From contig OZ038498.1 in the NCBI GenBank assembly GCA_964036315.1, positions 6,415,778 to 6,479,777 of the forward strand: a DNA stretch of 64,000 nucleotides, in the 5' to 3' direction. The position numbers and the translations under genes were made by a program. Positions within the stretch are counted from its first letter, which is position 1, and every line of letters starts with the position of its first letter. The DNA is from Acanthosepion esculentum (Eukaryota; Mollusca; Cephalopoda; Sepiida; Sepiidae). A model generated the notes under the pieces. It searched no databases. It was given only the letters and a program-made list of their open reading frames with translations, and was not told where the DNA came from. This document shows, piece by piece, positions 1 through 10,602 of this stretch.

Positions 1-307
1 CTTTTACATTGGCATCAAGTTGTCCATTCCATTCCTCAAAAATGTCTAATTCAAAGAACACTAGATTAATTGAAGGCTTTCTGAATTTGATACTTTACAA
101 CTAGAATGTAATCTAAATGCTTGAAAAAGAAAAATTTTAATCTACATATTGGGTGAATAGGCAACAATGTCTACGTCTTCAACTGATTCAACGAGGGCAG
201 TTATTATCATACAGCAAAAGGTCACCCCCTTGTTTTTTGTTTAGTAAATATGTCTTTGAGTTACAAATGTACTATTTCAGGCTGTTTCACATTTCTAAGT
301 GCATCAC

Positions 308-310
<3 letters not shown>
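1..310. other. no feature recognised
   Basis: AT-rich sequence without a recognisable gene or repeat. Confidence 0.5.

Positions 311-360
<50 letters not shown>
311..360. repeat. (AT)25 microsatellite
   Basis: Uninterrupted AT dinucleotides. The short open frame running into it is an artefact of the repeat. Confidence 0.98.
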
Positions 361-363
<3 letters not shown>

Positions 364-424
364 TCAAGATTTAAGAATATAATAGTTCAAAAGTAAAGAA
401 AAATAATATTAAAAACAGAGCATT

Positions 425-1313
425 GATAATATTATATACAGAAAAATGACTTAACTGTAAATATCAATCTTTGATGTTTCCCCAACTTCAAATTTTTTGG
501 AATTATCCATTTTTCAAGGCGTCTGTTGTTTGAATAAGTTTATTTCTAATTTTTTCACGTCTTTCTTAATCCATTATGTACACACGGACAATTTCATGAA
601 TTTTTGCTTTTGTTTATATGTTCAATCATAAGTGTTATAATTTTTCCATTTGTAAATTTTTCTTCCAAATTAGAAATTTTTCAATTATATCTTTTTATTT
701 GTATGGTTTGTATTGAAGTGGTCAGGTTATATTATTAATTAAATTGTAATATTTTATGCTGCATTTCCTGTATTATGTTATATTATTATTAAAATAACAA
801 AGTAAATATTTTTTTTCAAAGTCCGCATCGACCTATTATCTCCTTCTTCTTATTTAATAATTTAATTAAGTTAATACTGATAATTTTTCTTCTAAACACA
901 GTCTACAATTCCTATTGGTAATATTATACAGAGAGGGGTACATTTTTATAATTTCCTATTTAACTTTAGTAGGTATATTATTTTTCTGACTCCATATATA
1001 TTTTGGTAATATAAAATATAATTGAAAAAAATTCTAATTTGGAAGAAAAAATTACTATTGGAAAAATCCTAACACTTCTGAATGAACATGTAAATAAAAG
1101 CAAAAATTCATGAATGTGTGCGTGTAAATAAAATATAGAACTCATGAATGTGCACATGTACATGGATTAAAAAAGACATGACAAAAATTAGAAATAAACT
1201 TGTTCAAACAAGAGACTTCTTAAAAAATGGATGATTTCAAGAGACATCTAAATCAGGGAAACAACATCAAAAATTTACAGTTAAGTAATTTTTCTGTATA
1301 TAATATTGTGTAT
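425..1313. repeat. long inverted repeat, arms of about 275 bp
   Basis: The left arm (about 425-694) is closely matched by the reverse complement of the right arm (about 1017-1312). Anchors include tatacagaaaaat near 436 against atttttctgtata near 1295, gtttatttctaattttt near 540 against its complement near 1190, and ttcttccaaattagaa near 661 against ttctaatttggaagaa near 1033. The loop of about 320 bp (695-1016) is AT-rich and has no recognised content. The right arm carries an extra copy of a gaatgtgcacatg-like segment. No transposon protein is seen. It could be a foldback element or an inverted pair of an unnamed repeat. Confidence 0.8.
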
Positions 1314-1321
1314 ACATGCAT

Positions 1322-1356
1322 ACACACACACACACACACAAATATATATATATATA
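1322..1356. repeat. (CA)n(TA)n microsatellite
   Basis: About 10 CA units followed by about 7 TA units. Confidence 0.95.
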
Positions 1357-1611
1357 AAATAAATCCAAGAAAAATCCTTGAAAATCCATTTCAGTTAAGA
1401 TTTATTTCGTGAATATTTTTATATTCGTCACTTTAGACCGAAAGTTCTTAATGAATGGAGACAATTCCTAAATTTATTAAAATAAATTGTAACCAAAATG
1501 AATCGTTAAGTTGTTTTTCTTGATTTATTAATATATGCTCTGTGATTTAAATTGAGCTCTCTTTGGATTTATATCCTCCTTGAAATTATCCATACCAGTC
1601 AAAAATTGGTA

Positions 1612-1614
<3 letters not shown>

Positions 1615-1651
<37 letters not shown>
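1615..1651. repeat. (TA)n at the 3' end of the PLE
   Basis: TA dinucleotide run that begins where the terminal sequence of the minus-strand Penelope-like element ends. Confidence 0.95.
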
Positions 1652-1652
<1 letters not shown>

Positions 1653-1655
<3 letters not shown>

Positions 1656-2440
1656 GGCTCAATATCAGAGATAGAGCGTGTATAAGTATAAAAGTGAACA
1701 TAAAAGTCAACACTTAGAGGCGACAGTCTGTTTCATGCTAGACACAATCATCAGGCCATGATTGCTGTTATTTTTCTCGGATATTTATATATACGGGTCA
1801 GTAGTGCATTGTGGGTAGTCTATTTTGGCAGTTATTTTACCGTAAGTTGTTTATTTGTTTATTTATTTATTTGGATTAAATTATTTTGCTTCATTTTATT
1901 TATTTTTAGTTTTATTTCTTATCTTATATATTTATTTATTTTTTTATTTTTTTTATTAGTCGGTGTTTTTATTAATGTAGTAAAAATTTGTTTATATAAC
2001 TTATTTAATAGTTTTGTTTAGATTTGGGAAGATAAAGCTATTTATTCAATTTTGGGGTTGATTGTTGTAGTTTATTCTAACTATTATTTTGGCGGAAGCA
2101 GTTTTTAATTTGTTTATTACTTCATGTATTTATTTAGATTGATTATCTTTATTTGTTTTTTCTAACGGTTAATTTATCGGGATCAGTTTGTTAGTTTGTT
2201 TATTTATTTGGATGAATTTAGATTAATTTATTTTACTTGTTTTTTATTATTTATTTATTATACTGTATATTTTTATTTACTCTTTGTATTCGATTTTTAA
2301 GTAACGTAGTATTTTTTATCATTATATAACAGTTATATGTGATTTGATAATTTGTTTGGGTTAATTTATTTTACTCATTTTATTGTCATTTTATTTATTT
2401 ATTTTTATTTATTAATTTTTTTTTTTTTTTTTCAGTTTTC
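1653..2440 (-). mobile_element. PLE 3' untranslated/terminal region
   Basis: Downstream (on the minus strand) of the PLE coding remnant. It contains a hammerhead ribozyme at 1719-1757 and a T-rich, TTTATTTATT-rich stretch. The first roughly 500 bp are repeated in the opposite orientation at about 58125-58560, including the ribozyme and a long AT-rich stretch beyond it, and a shorter copy of the terminus is at 29437-29510. Three copies in one window show that this is a dispersed repeat terminus and not unique sequence. Confidence 0.75.
1719..1757 (-). ncRNA. type I hammerhead ribozyme (PLE-associated)
   Basis: On the minus strand: GGC, core CTGATGA, stem II TGT/GCA around loop GTCTA, core GAAA, stem III CA/TG with a 3-nt loop, cleavage triplet GTC, then GCC closing stem I. 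All invariant core bases are present. A distal CAA/TTG helix can extend stem I across an internal loop, as in natural type I ribozymes. Predicted cleavage falls between 1722 and 1721. Very short stem III is typical of the ribozymes known in Penelope-like elements. Folded by eye only. Confidence 0.75.
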
Positions 2441-3985
2441 GATTTTTAAGTAACAGTAAAAATTTGTTTTCATGTCTGCATTTTGAATTTTGGATCTTTT
2501 ATTTAATAATTTATTTTGGTCTGGGAAGGTAATGATAGCTATTTTTTCCTCCAAGCAAAGTTTGCAAGTTTTTGATTGGTTGTTGTAGGCTGATGATCTT
2601 TTCCTTATTTTCCAAGATATTTTTGGTGTGATGTGCGTTTTGTTTTTAATTTCCCAGATATACTTAGAAAGCATTGTGCTGTTTGCATATTTACTATTTG
2701 TGAAAGATGTTTTGTGTGCATAATTTCTTTGTTTCCAGGTTCCTTCAGTTACTCCTATGTACACTTTTCTTCATTATTTGGTGATTTTATCGTGGCTAGG
2801 TATATTACATTGTTTTGTAAACAATTACCGTTTAAAGGACATTCATTCTTTATTCTGCAGTTGCACATGGGTTTAATTTGTTTGTGTGGTTTGTTGATAA
2901 TTTTCCTGTTGTGCTTTTTTATTATTTGTGCCATGTTTTCAGTGCAACTGTAACTGATTTTTACTGTGTTTTTGTTGAATATTTTGTGTAGGGTGCTTGA
3001 TTCTAGGAAGTCTTTGTGTAAGAGTTTGAAGAATATTTTTCCTATGTTTGTTTTTGTTTTTGCTGGGTTGAACCATAAGATATTTCTTTTCCTGTTGCCC
3101 TTTTTTGTGTTCTGTGGTGAGTATGTGAGTGTTGCTGGGAATCCGCTATCTTTTAGGGCTGTTTCGTAGTCTTTCTTAGCTTTGTTAAATATAGATTCAT
3201 TGAAGGAATTGTCGGAAAGCCTGCGGTTAATCAATTTTGGTATCTGTTTGATTATAGAAGGCGGGTGGTTGGAAGATGTGTGTATATAGAGTGGTTTATC
3301 ATTGGGTTTTCTGTATGGTTTGTGTGTGCCTTTTCTTAGGTTGAAGGTAACATCTAGAAAATCTACTTCGTTTAGGTTAGTTTTTATATCTATGAAGAAA
3401 TCCGTTATTTTTGAAAATCTTTATTATTGCTTTTCTAGTTTTGTCTGTTACAGTTTCTTAAGATTATAAGACCATGACGCCTGTAGAGTCCTGTGTCATT
3501 TCTATCTATTATTTTGCTTAGTTTGTGTAGTAAGTAAATACCTACGATTTCGCATGTCTCTACACCGTCAAAGCTTCCCATTGTAGTGTCAAATATCCCA
3601 TCTTTCTTTATCCATGCTTCTTCATGGTGAAATAGTAATAATTTACAGGAGTGCTTAATGATGTTGATTTCATTTGGTTTTATTATTATTTGTTCCTGAG
3701 CTAAGTTGATGGCCTTATCTAACGTACGTTCTGTTATGGATGGGTAAAATTCTTTTATGTCTAATTGTAGGAAGTGGCAATTTTGTTTGTTATTTATGCT
3801 GTGGAACCCGTCAATTGTTGCTTTTGTGTTTTTCCACTGGTTTACTCCTAACTTCTTCCTAAGTTCAGACTTAATTCTTTCTAGTATCGTTTTACTTATT
3901 TTACCTAATTTGCTTTTGGCTGGGTTTATGAAATTTATACAAACTAAGCCTTCTTACACACAATGAATTACTCAAGAAACTGTAA
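2440..3985 (-). pseudogene. Penelope-like element RT + GIY-YIG endonuclease, broken
   Basis: Reads on the minus strand from about 3985 to 2440. RT motif A is QLDIKEFYPSI near 3768-3735, followed by DTTMGSFDGVETCEIVG near 3610-3560, then the region where the family has the catalytic YRDD. Here it is GLYRRHGL (about 3492-3470), so both catalytic aspartates are gone. A stop and frameshifts lie near 3480-3425; the frame resumes as NEVDFLDVTFNLRKG and runs through RKRNILWFNPAKTKTNIG and the CNCR...CPLNG cysteine cluster (3234-2755). Another frameshift near 2764 leads into the endonuclease: YIGVTEG, R, H, and STMLSKYIWEIK, then CKLCLEEK. Order RT then GIY-YIG is diagnostic of Penelope-like retroelements. 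The 5' part is missing or unrecognisable upstream of about 3985. Confidence 0.88.
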
Positions 3986-4340
3986 ACGTAAGCGGGGCAC
4001 AGTACGTTACTCATATGTTTTTTCTTTTTGAAATACGTGTACTGTGACATATTCAAAATATGACATAGTTTGGGTTCCCTAATGTCTTTTAAGAGTGACT
4101 TCATGTGAAGGGATCATAAAGAATGGTAATTTTAAAAGAAAATAACAATTGCCTACAAAATAAATGTATGCAAATTACAGAGATCAGTTGCATATATGAA
4201 GAAAGATTATGTCGAATAAAGATGAAATAATCTTATTATTTCTAAATTCTTATGACTTTTATGTAAATTGGATACTGAAGGCCCAGTGACCTTTGGCAGT
4301 AGCTAGCCTAAAGTCCACCCAATTGGTGGCTTGTAGTCTA
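3986..4340. other. no clear feature; possible PLE 5' remnant
   Basis: A short minus-strand open frame (to 4104) continues past the RT remnant, but its upstream residues show no family match. Confidence 0.4.
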
Positions 4341-4426
4341 GTATAAAATATATTTACATATGCACTATCCCTGATATTGAGTACTTTTACCCATAAATGT
4401 AGCAGACCTTAAAACTATATTTTTAT

Positions 4427-4472
<46 letters not shown>
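4341..4472 (+). mobile_element. PLE terminal fragment plus (TA)n
   Basis: About 4345-4430 matches 58553-58620 in the same orientation (tgatattgag, then cccataaat, then aaaactatattt) and, like it, runs directly into a (TA)n array (4431-4472). This is the extreme terminus of the same PLE family. Confidence 0.6.
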
Positions 4473-4475
<3 letters not shown>

Positions 4476-4500
4476 TTTAAAAACCAGGTGATCAGTTGAA

Positions 4501-4541
4501 TCCATTACCTTGGTTTCAACCTTATGGTATCCTCAGGTGAT
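4501..4541 (-). ncRNA. hammerhead ribozyme, stem I imperfect
   Basis: On the minus strand: CAC, core CTGAGGA, stem II ACC/GGT around ATAA, core GAAA, stem III CC/GG with loop AA, cleavage triplet GTA. Core bases are all permitted. Stem I begins with a C-A mismatch, which a single G-to-A change would explain, followed by A-T, C-G and a T-G wobble. It lies 28 bp from a (TA)n array. Confidence 0.52.
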
Positions 4542-5037
4542 TTTTATCAATTGACCTCCCATCACTTTATTTTAAAAAAACTAATGAATGCTATATTATT
4601 TTTAAAAAAGTAAATAAAATGCACAATGTTGGGTGTGATAGAAAGGGAGAAGGAAGATGGGAAGAAGAAGTGGGAAGAGAAGACCCTCGACCTATAAGTT
4701 CTTCTCATATTCTTTCCCCTCCACCCATAATTATTTTACTAGAAGAATATCTGGGTAACCTCGCCTCTATTCCTTTCGGGATGTGCTTTATTATGCTTGC
4801 AGGGTGCTTAGATCTAATATTCATGTATTTTAATTTTGTATTGGGTTTCATGTATGGAGAGACACTGCTAGCTTGAAGATTTAATTCTACATCCAGATAG
4901 TTGATAACTTAATTGAATCTTTTTTTTTTTTTTTTACCCAGCCTCATATGTGCTTAAGAGTTATTTTTTAATATGTATGCAAGGATTTAAGACATCAGAT
5001 TTCTGGTTAAAAATATTTATAATCTCAAACATTTTGT
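4542..5037. other. no feature recognised
   Basis: Purine-rich patch at 4640-4690 and a T15 run near 4920; nothing else identified. Confidence 0.45.
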
Positions 5038-5275
5038 GTTTATTTCTGGGATGAGAAGTTATCATTATTTTCATGCAAACTATTCGTCTCATCTTTATTG
5101 TTCTCACAATGTTTGGCCATTGTGCTCCGCAGCCTTCATGTGAAGTGTATGTCGATCCTGGTAACTTACTGGATCAGCATACGCCAGGTGAACATTAGAC
5201 AGAGCGCAATGGACAAACATTGTGATAACAACAACAAAGATGAGGACAATATTCTGTACGTAAATAATAAAAATA
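5038..5275 (-). repeat. HHR-like-tailed SINE fragment folded as an inverted repeat
   Basis: The minus-oriented segment 5045-5140 carries the family tail (HHR-like gaagg...ggcc with caaac, then the acaaagatgagg motif). It is followed at about 5197-5252 by the same tail in plus orientation (gcgcaatgg, aaacattgtgataac, aaagatgaggac), so 5089-5134 and 5197-5252 pair across a loop of about 62 bp. Related tails occur at 12925, 34000, 34500, 36350 and 42800. Confidence 0.65.
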
Positions 5276-5539
5276 ATCTTGTGTTTAACGAATCATTCAC
5301 TATAAATTTTGAAGGATGATTGCACACACCCAGAACCGTTCTGGTTATGATACAAAATTCGTTTTGATTTCAAGAGATGAGACATTATGAAGTTTGTCTA
5401 ACTGAATATGCTAAATATAGGCTTCTACATGTTTCTTTTACAAAATGAGGTTCAATTTGTGGTGAACTAATTATTTTTGTTTTTGCAAATCACTCTAATG
5501 ACGTGAAATAGTCTTTCAATGTCCTGTGAGTGTTCTCTA

Positions 5540-5893
5540 CAATCACTGAAGTTAAGTAATGTTGAGCCTAGTCAGTACCTAGATGGGTGAACACTTGGGA
5601 ATACCAGGTGCTGTAAACTTGGATGTGCGGATTGTGTAATGGATAATGGCTCAGAATTGTTAATTGGAGATCCAAGTTCCAATTCCCATTGGTTCTGTTA
5701 TAGTCACTTACACGCAAATATCCTTTGGAAACTCATGAATCCACCTCTTCTCTTCCGGCTATGGGTTAATTAATAAAACTTGTATCACTAAACTATTATT
5801 ATCTCAAAAAAAACTTCTTACAAACTAAAAAATATTTTTTGGTTTTAAATAATCTGCAAAGGGTTGATCAGCCATCGGAAATGAATGAATCAG
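5540..5893 (+). repeat. 5S rRNA-derived SINE with tRNA-like and core domains, copy 1
   Basis: 5544-5618 matches the 3' two thirds of 5S rRNA, including the aagttaag internal promoter element, agtacc.agatgggtga and tgggaataccaggtgctgta. A tRNA-like stretch follows (box B-like gttccaattccc at 5676-5687), then a central domain (ctttggaaactcatgaatcc ... ggctatggg) shared with the SINEs at 55094 and 59736, and a 3' end at atgaatgaatca. A second copy of the whole arrangement is at 41731-42075. Confidence 0.8.
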
Positions 5894-5894
5894 T

Positions 5895-7035
5895 CGATCA
5901 ACGTTTCCGCAATCTGTCTGATTGTAAATATAAGTGTCCTTTCAATTTTTATTTTCTTTAAAACATCTTTGTTCACATGTTCGGTCCATGGTATTCTCAG
6001 CATCCAACTGTAGAACCATGTCTCGATCTCTATCTGTAAGGAAATTGTCCAGCATTCAAGACTATAGGCTGATAGATAGGGTGTAATAGTTCAACACTAT
6101 CATCTTTGTTTTTAACAAAATTTTCATATGTCTTATTATGTTGCTTAGTGTTTGGAAAGCATCTTTCACTATTCTGAAGCACTTTCAGATTTCTGTTATC
6201 TTATCAGAACAATATAAGAATGAGAATATATTCAAACCACCTTAGAACAGTTCACTTGCTCAGCAAGATGAATACAACTATATTTCACTGCAGCCAGCTC
6301 CTTTGACTGCTGAATGAACAGTATCAAATTATGATTCTCAACTTGACGATAATGCTTTTAATGCCACGTCACTGCTGATACTTCTCTACAACTCACAGAG
6401 ACTTTAAAAAAAAAAACACAAACGATTGGATTTTTTTTTTTCAGATTTTTCCACAAGTTCTTGTGTTGTAAAAAGAAAAGGAACTAAAAAAAACTTCTTT
6501 ATTTTGTAGCACTCATGTTAATTGTTTTCCGTTAATATTAGTACTCTACAACTACTTTGTCTAGGAGTTCATGCAGTCTTCTTTCTGAGTCTACCATCAA
6601 CACAGTATCATGCGTGTTTCTTAGTTTTGTTAAAATTGTATCTGCTGACAATAAATCCTTGTAGTTCTAGTATTTTATAGCATTGCCTTAGCTCAAACTA
6701 ATCAAGTGAGAATGCACTTCTCTGTCTTTAGGTCTCTTTCTATTTTGGTATACTTGCATTTTTTATTTTCATGCAGGAAGTTTATTCCCAGTCAAAGATT
6801 CAAGATTATTCCTGTATTTTTCCCCCATATAACTCAGTTTATATAGATTTTAATGTCATATCTTATCAAATGTTGTTATGTAATCTATGAAACATAGATA
6901 AAGACCTTTTTCCATTTAGATTTCTCCCTCCCTCTGATGGTATTCTGATCAAAAAGATTGCCTTTCTTGTGCAAGTGTCTTGAACAAAGGCCACACTGTT
7001 CTTGATCTGGTCTAATTCCGCTATCAACTCTAGTC
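5895..7035 (-). pseudogene. LINE family A, RT and 3' part, broken
   Basis: On the minus strand, RT motif A region reads LYLCFIDYITTFDKI (about 6890-6850). The motif C region reads LRNTHDTVLMVDSERRLHEL near 6625, where the family has YADD, so the first catalytic Asp is His. The C-terminal part reads SLECWTISLQIEIE then MLRIPWTEHVNKDVL (about 6080-5960). Several stops and frameshifts lie between. It is a longer copy of the LINE whose 3' ends appear at 12285, 14190, 27090, 30500 and 62281, in the opposite orientation to all of them. The LINE clade was not resolved. Confidence 0.72.
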
Positions 7036-7659
7036 ATTAGAAATCTAATGATGAATGATAAATCGTTTAAAATAGGTTATTATTTTAAGAATAGTAAAAA
7101 TAACACTGTCCAACCCATTTCTCAAGATCAGTATTCTGATGTTCGCTCACTGATGTATTGATTTTGGGGAAGTAGGTCAGGCTGAGAACTTTTCAGCTCC
7201 TCCATGTATTGTTGTTGATAATTGATTTTGCAAACTACTCAGGAACTAGCATACAAACATTTTCTATATATGAACTGTTTGCATTTTGTTTGTTTTTAAG
7301 CTTCACTAAAGAATTCATGATGAAGAATAGAGCTATTTTGATTTGTCCATCACTGTTCTAAATTATTGATCACTTTCTTTGTATTACTTTTATTATTGCT
7401 ACAACCTTTCAGTCTGTTTTGCGGCCTTCTTCAATTCTGAATTTCTTTTTTTAAAGTATTATTACTCTAAAACAGAAATATGGTGACTGATATATATATT
7501 AATCACCCCAACTCAACTTCTCTCAAACATTACAGCAGTGCATATAGCACGGGCAATTCCGTATTTGATAAGCAGGGTTAATCTTTATTCCTTTCTTTGC
7601 TAAACAAAGAAGTTCACCTTTTTCCACAAGGCCACTAATCTAGATCTTTTTACATTAAT
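7036..7659. other. probable LINE remnant, not resolved
   Basis: Lies between two LINE remnants; no motif could be assigned. Confidence 0.35.
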
Positions 7660-8600
7660 ATAGATGTCCTCCAGGGCTCTATCTTTAGACCTATTTTGTT
7701 CCTAATTTTCATCAATGACCTTCTCGATATCATTGGTTCTCGACTTGATATCTATTGACACTTGTCTTAATCGTAAGTCTGATCGGTTAGATAAGGTCAA
7801 ATTAGCACCTGATTTCAAAAATGACCTTCAATTTGTTGTTAACTGAGGCTAGAAATGGCTTTGTAATTTTAACCCTTGCAAAACAAAACTGCTCTCTTTC
7901 TTTTCTTTGTCTTACAAAACCTTTCTTGACTTTCATCAGCATTGCTGATGCAATCTTCTAGGAGAGTGACTCATTGCGCTTTCTTGGTCTCAAGTTTTTC
8001 CCTGACATGAAGTAGAGTGATCATAGTGAACCAAATACTCTGTCTGCTACTAGTAATGTTGGTTCACTATCATGCTACATAATTAATTCTTCTTTCCAAA
8101 AACTATCAGGCAATTTTATAATTTTGTATAAATACCATTCATCCGTGTATTGAATATTGTTGGCACATCTAATCTGTTGCTTCTGCTATGTAGCTAGAGA
8201 TTCTTGACAAAATGCAAAGAATCTGCAATGTTATTGGTCCTGATATGACATCTTCGCTTCAATCATTTTCCCACCACCATAACATGGCTTAACTGTCCCT
8301 TTTCTATAAATATTTTCCGGCTGATTGTTCTGATGAGCTTCCCTTTTAGGTGCCTTGACTTTACTAATTTAAACTCAGTACTAGATTGGCAGCTTGATTG
8401 TCTCATTTTAAAATGACTAGATGTAACCATAAGTCTGTAACAGTTTCTTCTCTCAAAACTTCTTGCTTGTGGAACACTCTTCTGGCTTCTTGCTTTCCTG
8501 TCAACTTTGCATTTAAATTTGTGAAGATCAATGTCAATCGTTATCATCTGCTTTCTTAATTTCTGTTCATTAATCATTCTCTCTACTTAATAATGTTTTT
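7660..8600 (+). pseudogene. LINE family B, RT C-terminal half, broken
   Basis: The plus strand shows RT motif B, DVLQGSIFRPILFLIFIND (7662-7725; family PQGSILGP). A deletion removes the YxDD region after LDIY (7745). The thumb/C-terminal part is LEILDKMQRICNVIGPDM (about 8190-8245), then FYKYF..DCSDELP and LWNTLLASCFPVN before the 3' end. Many stops are present. Other copies are at 12612, 25990, 38440 and 53221 (minus) and a relative at 20450 (plus). Jockey/CR1-like non-LTR element; clade not certain. Confidence 0.75.
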
Positions 8601-9833
8601 CTTTTTTCTTTTTTCGCACTCAGTAACCCTTTGCATCTTAGTGGTTTTATTACCTTTCTTGGAGTGAAATGATTACCAAAAAAGGCGAGTTCTTTAAAAT
8701 TTCAAATGTAATTTCTTTCAAATTTTTCGCTATTTCCTGTTATTATTTGGACCTGATTCAAGAAGGGGTTAGTGTGGTTCATTCTCCTTCCAGATTGGAC
8801 ATGCCATACCAGATTTTGGTCTTCACTACTAGATATAGTTTTTTTGTCTTTTTCTTGTCTTTTATATGTTGGATAGGGTCTCCCCTTCTTTCCTTATATT
8901 TTCTTCCATAGTTGCATGAAATGTTTTATCTTTAGTCATCCACTTTTTTCATGAGGGACTAACTATAGTTAGTAAGTTACAAAGAGTTCTTATGAATTTA
9001 AAAAACTAATGTTAAGTAGCTGAATAAGTAAAAAATATCCTCCTCTAATTCCTTCTTACAGAAATTTTATAAAATGAACAGTTTTTCATTTGGAAGTGAA
9101 TTGAAAATGACATACATTATATTGAAAAATATGCATTTGTGGTAAAAAAAAAATGCTTTTTTATCATGAGGCTACGAACATCGACAAACCTACATATATG
9201 CAAACAACTTGTAAACAGTTTTACACCATTTTTTTAGAGAATATAGGAGAGAGACTTATTTTTTGTTCACTTTATTTAGAAACTATTTACTCCTACTTGA
9301 TTTTCTTTTCTTTCACAAACACTTTCTATAAATGTCAATGTGTTGATAAGCCGAACATATAAAAACCTTTCAAAGCTCCTGCTGCTGGCATTTTTGCACT
9401 TATGTATACTTATAGCTTGAACAAGGTATTCATTCATTTTCTAAATTCTTAAGTTATCAATAATGGTGCAATTTATGTGATATATTTGTCTAAGTCATAA
9501 GGAGATTATTCACTTGTCTGGAACTGTGGTTTACAATAATTATTAAAGTTTTGTTCTTTTTACTTTTATTAAATTAAAAAAAAATGATGTCTGTATCCCT
9601 CAGAATTACTTTCCGATTTATAATCGTCTAGTAATTATGTATTGGATAGGAACAAAAATATTTCTCTTTGTTTAATCTGAACAAGTATATAAATGCAACC
9701 AAAAGAAAATTTGTTTACATTTTCATTTACAAGCTTATGTCATTTTCTTTTTAAAAACAAATAGTTTCAGTATTAAAAGAACTTATATTTTATGTTGTGC
9801 ATTTAATGTTGATCTCTATCTCAAAAAGGCAGG
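8601..9833. other. no feature recognised
   Basis: AT-rich sequence without recognisable coding or repeat signal. Confidence 0.5.
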
Positions 9834-9834
9834 A

Positions 9835-9885
<51 letters not shown>

Positions 9886-10601
9886 CGAATGCATGGCCAC
9901 AATTTTCGACGGATTTGCACCAAAATTGACATGCACATGCTCCAAGTTAGCGGAAAGGCGAAGACTGACTTTGCATTTCCCAACTCCCATTGATAGTGGA
10001 AATAATCGATTTTTTCATGCTTCTACGGCAGTTTTCATGTAGTTTGTGGCCAGAGTGAGAGCCTATAGCTGGCTGCCATGAATAGGCAGGAAGATTCTAT
10101 TGACCAGCGTGAGAGCCAACAGCTGACTGACACAAATGTAAGTAGCATGCTAGCATGCAAAAAAAATCGATAGCTGCATTCGTCACAAGTGGGAAAAATT
10201 TAAATCTGCATGGCACTTTACTCCAATTGGCTCATTCACTTGATTAAACTCAATGTTGATTCTGATTCTGCAGAACTCGGTTGGGTGTGAAAAAGTATTT
10301 ATTGTTAACATTCTTTTTTCATTCGGTTTTTCCAGTTATGAGTCCTTTTTTAAAGCTGATCGTTTGTGTTCATTTTGTTTAGTTCTTTTTTCGTAACAGA
10401 TTTAATGTTTAGTATAGAGCTTAGAAAAATTTGCAGTGTGAGATAGGCAAGAAGTAAGGCATGTAGCAACATCAGCATGGCAAAGGGCACTCCTTTAAAG
10501 GCAAGGAAGGGCAAAAATATTTTAAGTCAAGTGATAGCAATTGCAGTATGAGTCATGTGATTTTTTAATCAAGCATGGGCAACACAGGGTCATGCTGCTA
10601 G
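9834..10601 (+). mobile_element. Helitron-like non-autonomous repeat (candidate)
   Basis: Starts with a (TG)n run of about 50 bp followed by taacgaatgcatggccaca and an aaaattgacatgcaca stretch, a start I have seen in dispersed invertebrate repeats. It ends at gctgCTAGt (CTAG at 10598-10601), preceded by a small GCATG/CATGC hairpin (10573-10577 with 10591-10595). CTRR plus an upstream hairpin is the Helitron 3' signature, but the hairpin is closer to the end than usual and no RepHel protein is present. Confidence 0.35.
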
Positions 10602-10602
10602 T

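Noticed and set aside
5542..5618. A genuine 5S rRNA gene.
   Set aside because: Only the 3' part matches, with substitutions, and it is fused to a SINE body present in a second copy.
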